From Eunapius fragilis (Eukaryota; Porifera; Demospongiae; Spongillida; Spongillidae), in contig OY811986.1 in NCBI GenBank assembly GCA_963681505.1, positions 894,253 to 958,252 of the forward strand: 64,000 bases of DNA. Reading direction: 5' to 3'. The position numbers were made by a program, and so were the translations under genes. Positions within the stretch are counted from its first letter, which is position 1. Every line of letters starts with the position of its first letter. Under the pieces are notes generated by a model. It worked only from the letters and a program-made list of their open reading frames with translations. It did no database searches and was not told the DNA's origin. This document shows, in pieces, positions 58,391-64,000 of this stretch.

Positions 58391-58398
58391 TGACGTCA
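58391..58398. promoter_or_regulatory. CRE site TGACGTCA
   Basis: A full palindromic CREB/ATF consensus 20 bp upstream of the start of the Rep-like frame. By chance an 8-mer occurs about once per window, but this is the second TGACGTCA I noticed and it is placed as a promoter element. Confidence 0.3.
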
Positions 58399-58417
58399 TA
58401 TGATGGTGTCTGTTTGA

Positions 58418-60049
58418 GTGAAGAGTATTACCTATACTGGACCTGGTCTTGAAGGAACTGGACTACCCGCAGATTACATCGATGGGGCAGTTTCCGGTGA
58501 AGCAGGTAATGGGAATGGGACCAACATTGTACCCAATCCAGAAGAACCAGGAGGATCAGGAGGTGACCTGCCTTCAAGTCTTCCAAGCCTCTCACAACTG
58601 GAAGGCATTATTACATCAGACCAACCTGGATGGGAAGAAATCATGGGAGCAATATCTGAGCTTGAAAGAAATGAGCAAGCAGTCCAGCCTGAACAGCCTA
58701 TTGCTAATGAGGCAAATGTGGCGGGAGTTGGAAGTGCAGCAGCAAGCCCTAAAACAGATGATGGAGGAGGAAGAGGAAAGCGCAAACTTAACCTCTCTCT
58801 GGGAGGTAAAAGAGACGGAAGAGTCCGATACAGTCAGGGAAGAAAGAATGTGGCTGACAAAGCAATTGAAATCGAGGCCAGCCCACCTCCCACGTCGACT
58901 CGAGAACGAAGTCGTAGCCCTCAAAGAGCAGTGGTGCAAAAATCCATTGCGCAATATGTTTGTCCAACAGTGCATGGAGGTGCTGACAGATGAGAATCAG
59001 AGCCAGACGCAAGGCCCATCATCCCTGCCTCTGACACAAGATCTATACAGCAGTTAATATCTGACACCATTTTTAACATATATGGACCGAGGAGCTTTCA
59101 TCCCATAGATTTTGGTAGCTTTGAAGACATCCCCCCACGCAAATGGTTAGCAAGTGAAATAGCAAAAAATAGTGAGTCTAAACGCAGACAGGATTTGATA
59201 CCCTATTTTTACGGGATGGAAAGTAAGGTTTTGGCCCAGAAGACACTGTCTGAACAAGGATTTAGAGGGCGTGCAAATGTTAATCCTAATGGTTGTTTTC
59301 AGATGATTACAGAGATCATGCATAGAGACCCTTATTTCCCATTAAGGCATATGATAAAGTTATACCCTTTTTACCAGGCACATGCAAAGGAATATGACAA
59401 AACCATGCAATTGCTAAGAGAAGATGATGAACCTGTGTATACTACCATCAATATATGGATAATGGGCAAAGCAGGCGGAGGGAAGACCAAGATCATTGAT
59501 TGGTTCAGTAGGTATTGCCTTGACCTTGAACCATTCACCCCTGTGCAGAGTGAAAATTTCAAATGGTGGGATGGATACGTCAACGAAATAGTTGTACACA
59601 TTGAAGAAATGGGTCCCAAGAACAGGATGCTTATCGATAGGCTCAAAACACTGTGTGATGTCAAGCCGATCAGGATTGAGATGAAAGGAGGTGTCTCCAG
59701 GCAGGTGTGACCACTACAGACCATTTTCACCTCAAATTATTCACCGGAAGTCCTTTACAAAGATGAATGGGACATGGCACTTACTTCCAGGTTTTCCTCT
59801 GAGAGGTTCCTGGGACCGGTTGAAGATGACCACACATAGTCGGGTGATCTAATCTGGAATATACCGCAAAATAAAGCCGGGCGAGATAAGCTGTATTCCA
59901 ACTTAAAGGCGCTCCTGCCTGACATCCCTATGCCCGAAGTTCTCCCTGAAAACGTGCTGGCTATACACAAGAATCCACCAAATTGGCCTGACCCATATGC
60001 TGTGCTGTACATAAAGAAATCTAGTGGAATTGTTAGATCTATTTGCTGA
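58418..60049 (+). pseudogene. CRESS-virus-like superfamily-3 helicase (Rep-like), three stops
   Basis: One frame runs 544 codons with no frameshift, broken only by TGA (58991), TGA (59708) and TAG (59837). The first 190 codons are Gly/Ser/Pro- and Arg-rich. The middle has Walker A IMGKAGGGKTKIIDWF (about 59.46 kb) and FKWWDGYVNEIVVHIEE (about 59.56 kb), which is the K-W-W-D-G-Y plus Walker B of circovirus-type Rep. The KTLCDVKPIRIEMKGG strand follows and, past the second stop, TIFTSNYSPE (sensor 1). No HUH or Tyr-nickase motif of a Rep endonuclease is visible upstream. The frame starts at a GTG just after a stop, so an upstream exon or an internal ATG is possible. It is probably an endogenized viral or virus-derived gene. 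Confidence 0.65.
58449..59057 (+). CDS. Overlapping frame, hypothetical acidic coiled protein
   Basis: In the +1 frame relative to the Rep-like sequence, 202 codons are open from 58449 to TAA 59057; the first ATG is at about 58482. The product is Glu/Gln-rich and helical (QMMEEEEESANL, REERMWLTKQ). Small DNA viruses often pack a second protein this way. The bias of the GC/GA-rich sequence against stops could also explain it. Confidence 0.35.
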   Translation: MKELDYPQITSMGQFPVKQVMGMGPTLYPIQKNQEDQEVTCLQVFQASHNWKALLHQTNLDGKKSWEQYLSLKEMSKQSSLNSLLLMRQMWRELEVQQQALKQMMEEEEESANLTSLWEVKETEESDTVREERMWLTKQLKSRPAHLPRRLENEVVALKEQWCKNPLRNMFVQQCMEVLTDENQSQTQGPSSLPLTQDLYSS

Positions 60050-60240
60050 ACTTGAAAACTGATTGTGTTTTGGATTTATAGTTTTTGAAATCAATAATTA
60101 ATTGTTACACATACTTATATTCACCAGGGCAGCGGTTGGGCCGGCGGATGGTGGCTGGCCTGTGTTTCCCCCATAATGGTTTGTTCTGTACTCATGTCAA
60201 CACACTGCAATATATCAATCCCTCTATTGCATCACCGTCA

Positions 60241-60570
60241 TCAGTAGGTCTGATAGGTATTAAAAAAATCTCCATAAGTCACAATTTCAAATCTTGTAGA
60301 CATTACTATCTGGTCATACAAATCTCTATCCATATACAGGTCTACCCCTTCAGGACTACGAAACATAAAACAACCTGAGTGCCTGGACATAAAATATAGA
60401 GTGTTTGTGTGTAATATCAAGTGACTAGCTGGTCCCATCAAACCATATATCTCAAAACTAAAGTGGGCATCTACCTTCAGTTCCTCATCACAAGCAATGC
60501 TTAGCAATTGACCCTCATACATGTCATAGGTACCCCTCTGCATGAACTGGTCAGGGGATTCTACAATGAC
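60241..60570 (-). CDS. Small hypothetical protein
   Basis: Minus-strand frame starting in the 3' end of the preceding gene (first ATG about 60576) and ending TGA/TAA near 60241, about 110 codons, with VESPDQFMQRGTYDMYEGQL and LYMDRDLYDQIVMSTRFE. Acidic, aromatic-rich, no signal peptide or membrane helix. I recognise no family. Confidence 0.4.
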   Translation of the reverse strand, partial: VIVESPDQFMQRGTYDMYEGQLLSIACDEELKVDAHFSFEIYGLMGPASHLILHTNTLYFMSRHSGCFMFRSPEGVDLYMDRDLYDQIVMSTRFEIVTYGDFFNTYQTY

Positions 60571-60596
60571 TACCATATTTCTACATTGAGTCAATG

Positions 60597-61259
60597 CCAA
60601 AAGTGTACTCCACGTCAGATCTCACCGGTTGTTTAGCTTGCACCACAAATGTACCCATTGCTGCATTGTATAGTAGAGTAACCGAAGGATTGGTTGGGGT
60701 GAGAGACACTTGTAACACTTGATTTGCTATATTCTGAACAATGTTGAATCCTGAGCACTAGCCAACATGAATACAGTAATGGCTCAGTCGGGAAGAAGGT
60801 GGTCACATAATTGTTGGGTACAATGTTAGCCATTATGGGTGATGATACTGTCACTCCATCTACAACCTGAGATTGACTCAAACCAAACATGTAGGATGCA
60901 CCTCCATGGTTTTGCACCGTAAACCCATTTGGGACTGGAATGGCACTACCAGTTGGACCAAACACTCCTTTCTTGTACTCATAGCATAGACCGACATCTA
61001 TTCCACCTGTAGTGTTTCCCAATTGCACGATCTTGGCCCCTGCCATCACCTCTTCATTGGACACAAACAAGTTATATGTCTCCTCCCATGTTACCACATT
61101 GGACTGAAATGGGTCTGCTGCTATCCATATCAATGAAGACGGGTCCGATCCAGGCTGCGTCACAGTTCCTTTAGACATACATAACTTCAGATCAGCTTCG
61201 TACAATGTTGGTAGATCCGAGTTGTTGAACAACACTGTTATTGAATACTGCACAGACAT
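60597..61259 (-). pseudogene. Secreted-type/bacterial-fungal-like hypothetical protein
   Basis: ATG at 61259, about 50 bp after a TATATAAA box. The frame starts MSVQYSITVLFNNSD, then has NVVTWEETYNLFVS, GAKIVQLGN, YEYKKGVFGP, MFGLSQSQVVDG and VPNNYVTTFFPTEPLLY. A frameshift at about 60.76 kb leads to the last strands (VTLLYNAAMGTFVVQ). The pattern, beta-rich with about 220 residues, recalls a family of uncharacterised proteins of bacteria and fungi. This is from memory and needs a profile search. A viral capsid was considered and not supported. Confidence 0.4.
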
Positions 61260-61286
61260 TCTCTTTGCGAATATCAATTTGTACCT

Positions 61287-62147
61287 TCACACACTCGGCC
61301 ACCCTTTATATACACAGGCCACCCACCATCCGCCGGCCCAACGCGGTGGCTGCCCTGGTGGTTGGTGCCCATTCTGCACCGCAAGGTACACTGGCTGGAT
61401 CTGGTCGTCATCAAGCTGATGATGCCCCATGTTTTCAGGATCTTGTGACCCAGGTAGGGGAACGAGAATCCCTACAGTTTGCTCATCATCCGAAGGCACC
61501 TCGTCCTTATTATGGTTGCTCCTCCCACACTGTCTACAAGGTATGCGTGACAACGCGTCCGCATTGCTGTGCAAAGCACCCCAGCGATGAACTATCGTGA
61601 AGTTGTACTCTTCTAGTTTCTCCAGCCAGCGGGCCAGCTGACCTTCAGGCTCTTTAAAATTCCGCACCCAGACCAGCGAATTGTGGTCAGTTCTGAGAGT
61701 AAACTCCCTTCCCAGCAAGTAGTGTCGGAAGTGGTGAACAAATTCCACGACTGCCAATAACTCCTTCCGAATCACGCAATATCGCCTCTCAGGTCGGCTC
61801 AATGAGCAACTTGCATACGCAGTAACCACTTCAGAACCATCATCCTTCACCTGCGACAGAACAGCTCCAATGCCAGTATCACTGGCGTCCGTGTCCAGCA
61901 CGAATCTCCTATTATAGTCTGGGTAGGAAAGGACAGGGGAAGAGACCAAACATGCACGCAATTTATCAAAGGCATGCTGACACTCTATGGTCCATTCAAA
62001 ATTGCTATTCTTCTCAGTGAGATGCTGAAGTGGTCCAGCAATGGCTGCAAAATTCTTCACGAATCGTCTGTAGTAGTTCGCGAGTCCTAGAAATTGCTGC
62101 ACTTCTCGTCGGGACTGTGGGGTGGGCCATTTAGCAACTGCTTCCAT
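61287..62147 (-). CDS. gypsy RNase H region
   Basis: Frame with the connection domain EVQQFLGLANYYRRFV, RNase H motifs LDTDASDTG, KELLAVVEFVHHFRHYL and LRTDHNSLVW, and LHSNADALSRIPC. The last about 25 codons come from the inverted-repeat unit, not from the retrotransposon, so the protein is a chance fusion at its end. Confidence 0.75.
   Translation of the reverse strand: MEAVAKWPTPQSRREVQQFLGLANYYRRFVKNFAAIAGPLQHLTEKNSNFEWTIECQHAFDKLRACLVSSPVLSYPDYNRRFVLDTDASDTGIGAVLSQVKDDGSEVVTAYASCSLSRPERRYCVIRKELLAVVEFVHHFRHYLLGREFTLRTDHNSLVWVRNFKEPEGQLARWLEKLEEYNFTIVHRWGALHSNADALSRIPCRQCGRSNHNKDEVPSDDEQTVGILVPLPGSQDPENMGHHQLDDDQIQPVYLAVQNGHQPPGQPPRWAGGWWVACVYKGWPSV
61305..61313 (-). promoter_or_regulatory. 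TATA box TATATAAA
   Basis: TATATAAAG on the minus strand about 50 bp upstream of the ATG at 61259, inside the edge of the right inverted repeat. Confidence 0.5.
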
Positions 62148-64000
62148 TTTGCTCGGGTCGGTGGTGATTCACTCGGCTGACACAATATGTCCAAGAAAGG
62201 CAACACGTTTCTGGCAGAGACGGCACTTTCCTGGTTTCAGCTTCAGCCCCGCCCCCCGGAGCCTTGCAAGAACGCCACCAATATTGGACAGGTGGTCTGC
62301 AAAGGATGTCCCTACTACCATAATATGGTCGAAGTACACAAGGCAGGTAGACCATTTCAGACCACTCAGAACTCGGTCCATTGGCTGCTGGAAAGTGGCG
62401 GGTGCGTTACATAGCCCGAAAGACATTACACGAAATTGGAATAATCCTTCTTGGGTTGGTCGTTCTCAGCAACTTCCACCTGCCATTAGCCACTAGCAGG
62501 ATCCAGCATCAAGAAGTATTTCGACCCGACAAGTGTCCAGTGTATCGTCCACTCGCGGTAGCGGGTACGCGTCCTTCCGTGTGACTTCATTCACCTTCCT
62601 GTAGTCGATACAAAATCTGGTCGACCCATCCTTCTTCTTTGCGAGGACCACAGGTGAGGACCACGGGCTGTCCGAATGCTGAATGGCTCCTTGGTCTAGC
62701 ATTTCTTGAATGAGTCGTTTCACTTCATCCCTGCGAGCCTGTGGAATGCGGCGAGGAAGGAGGTGGACTGGCTGAGCATCGCCAGTGTTGATATGATGCT
62801 TCGTCACTGCGGTTCGGCCCAGTTCACCGCTGCTGAGAGAGAACACATCAGAATATTCCATCAAAAGTGCATACAGCTGCTCCTTTTCAGCGTCACTGGT
62901 GTAGTTCCCAGATTCACACACCATCTTCCACAAGGTTGTCTGGTCTTCCTGCGATAATTTAGACTTCGTACTAATTGCTGAGACATTGACAGTGCAGTCG
63001 TTGTCGATAAGCTCCATCTTTGCCAAATAAATGCACTCCTTTAATAAGAACGACCTCTTCATCACGTGGGTTAAGTACACGTACGGGAACCAGGCCATTT
63101 CTGTTGGGACATACCAACCCTCTAGCAACAATCACTCCGAGCCGACTGGAAACATCACTCTCAACGAACCATGTACCCCCGGTAGCTCCACTTGTCTGCT
63201 TCACCATCACCTCCATTTCACTGCCTGGCGGCACCACAATTTTCTCCGCAGTCAACAGCCCGACAGTCTCCCCGAGGGCAGCTGCAGTGTGAGAGCTAGG
63301 GCGGCACTGGATCTGCACAGATGGACCGTCGAGCTTTCTATTGCAGTCGATCAGACATTTATGCTCTTCCACGAAATCCAGACCAAGGATGGCTTCGTGA
63401 ACGGTGAGGTCACTGGTAACAATGAGCAACACATCCAATGGCACCTTCCAGCCTTCCAGAAACACCTGAAATTTCCCGAAGCCCCTCACAGACAATGGGG
63501 AACCGTTGACACCAACCAGTCTCTTGCCCTTCCACTCTTGGAGCCGCGGTCCCCCTGGTGATTCTTTGGAGATCCGGTTCCAGACATCTTCACGTATCAG
63601 CGACACGGCGGCTCCAGTGTCTAAAACAAATTCAACAGGAACAGACAAAATTACACCCTTAATACAATAGCTACTTCCACATGACACAGACAGGGTAGGT
63701 ACAATGACAGGACTTTCTTTGGCCTTTAGGCGTTGTCCCCGAGTGGTTGGCCTTTACCACCGAGGGGCTGGAGTTTCCCGACTGCTGTTCGACTCCACGA
63801 CTCCGGCAAAAACGCGCTATGTGTCCCTTTCTACCACAGATCCAGCATGTCATTGCGGTAGCCCACTTCTTCCTCTGCTCCTCGTCCACGCTCTGTCTCG
63901 GGCTTCCCTTCTCGCTGTCCATGCGCAGCTCCAAATGGTGCAGCCTTTCATTGAGTGCCTTCAAGGTTTCAGTCAGCGAGTCGTCTCTACGGGAAGTATC
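61364..64000 (-). mobile_element. Ty3/gypsy-type LTR retrotransposon, truncated
   Basis: Minus strand from the window edge: gag zinc knuckle CWICGRKGHIARFC (about 63.83 kb), protease with [10 protein letters not shown] (about 63.62 kb) in an overlapping frame, reverse transcriptase from [20 protein letters not shown], and RNase H with FVLDTDASDTGIGAVLSQ and LRTDHNSLVW. Integrase and the 3' LTR are missing; the coding sequence stops at the inverted-repeat unit at 61.36 kb. Reverse transcriptase motif C reads VYFDHIMV, so the second catalytic Asp has become His, and a stop plus an apparent deletion lie just before FGLCNAPATF. The element is dead. Confidence 0.85.
62971..63687 (-). CDS. gypsy aspartic protease region
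   Basis: A 238-codon frame with the retropepsin active site [16 protein letters not shown] (about residue 20) and the second conserved region [17 protein letters not shown] (I-L-G-x-D). A linker leading to the reverse transcriptase follows. Intact as read. Confidence 0.75.
   Translation of the reverse strand: MSCGSSYCIKGVILSVPVEFVLDTGAAVSLIREDVWNRISKESPGGPRLQEWKGKRLVGVNGSPLSVRGFGKFQVFLEGWKVPLDVLLIVTSDLTVHEAILGLDFVEEHKCLIDCNRKLDGPSVQIQCRPSSHTAAALGETVGLLTAEKIVVPPGSEMEVMVKQTSGATGGTWFVESDVSSRLGVIVARGLVCPNRNGLVPVRVLNPRDEEVVLIKGVHLFGKDGAYRQRLHCQCLSN

Larger units (their letters stand above)
60122..61363. mobile_element. 1.24-kb inverted-repeat unit with two minus-strand genes
   Basis: Left end CACCAGGGCAGC...GTTGGGCCGGCGGATGG (60122-60163) and right end, its complement (61314-61363), share about 45 bp, with a 4-bp insertion and few mismatches. 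The right repeat continues into TATATAAAGG, so the promoter of the main gene lies at the repeat boundary. No target duplication is evident, and gypsy sequence is found only on the right, so whether the unit ever moved is unproven. Confidence 0.55.

Noticed and set aside
60241-61277. Capsid gene paired with the Rep-like gene
   Set aside because: The arrangement is tempting, but the protein shows no arginine-rich N-terminus and better resembles uncharacterised bacterial/fungal proteins; an inverted repeat separates it from the Rep-like gene.
62122-62584. Plus-strand frames at 62.1-62.6 kb and 63.0-63.6 kb
   Set aside because: Antisense to the gypsy reverse transcriptase and protease.
1-64000. 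tRNA or rRNA genes
   Set aside because: No cloverleaf with A/B boxes and no rRNA-like segment noticed by eye; a covariance-model scan would be decisive.

Overview
The window looks like nuclear DNA of an invertebrate animal. Genes have GT-AG introns (one probable GC-AG), CA/TG microsatellites are common, a short TTAGGG tract is present, and metazoan gene families occur among many decayed transposable elements. A sponge or another early-branching animal would fit the mix of families, but this is an impression, not a demonstration. All calls come from reading the sequence; no database search was run.

Layout. 1-6 kb is almost entirely tandem repeats (pyrimidine-rich low complexity, then 27-, 17- and 29-bp minisatellites, a 44-base G run and a C run). 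6.6-9.0 kb holds a MITE and two ubiquitin-like exons on the minus strand; one splices into a two-transmembrane exon. 9.2-21.2 kb is a 20-exon plus-strand coiled-coil gene whose C-terminus matches the Golgi / dense-core-vesicle protein CCDC186. Every predicted splice keeps frame, and intron 7 contains a CpG-rich candidate internal promoter with a first exon encoding a myristoylation-type N-terminus. 23.1-26.6 kb is a two-exon minus-strand gene for a SLOG-like (LOG/DprA-type Rossmann) protein. A terminal-inverted-repeat element begins only 26 bp from its ATG.

From about 28 kb on, mobile DNA dominates: a tyrosine-recombinase relic (29.5-30.2), gypsy gag-protease and Penelope fragments (31.7-33.2), a palindrome fused to eight TTAGGG units beside a Penelope-like reverse transcriptase with no visible endonuclease (33.8-36.8), RING/TRAF-type zinc-finger remnants (37-38), three decayed copies of one SET-domain gene (38.5, 51, 58), an Sp/KLF zinc-finger exon (45.3), a Mutator-like transposase fragment (47.9), a Tigger/pogo relic (48.3-49.8), piggyBac-like remnants (52.6-53.6), and a PIF/Harbinger element (54.0-57.6). 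Nested in the Harbinger element is a 669-bp element with 64-bp inverted repeats, a perfect 9-bp target duplication and a rearranged RecQ-like helicase fragment.

58.4-61.4 kb is the most unusual part. A 544-codon frame with a CRESS-virus-like superfamily-3 helicase core is interrupted only by three stop codons, each explicable by one C-to-T change, and a second long frame overlaps its first third. Next to it is a 1.24-kb inverted-repeat unit with two small minus-strand genes. The window ends in a gypsy retrotransposon (61.4-64 kb, minus strand) whose reverse transcriptase has lost a catalytic aspartate.
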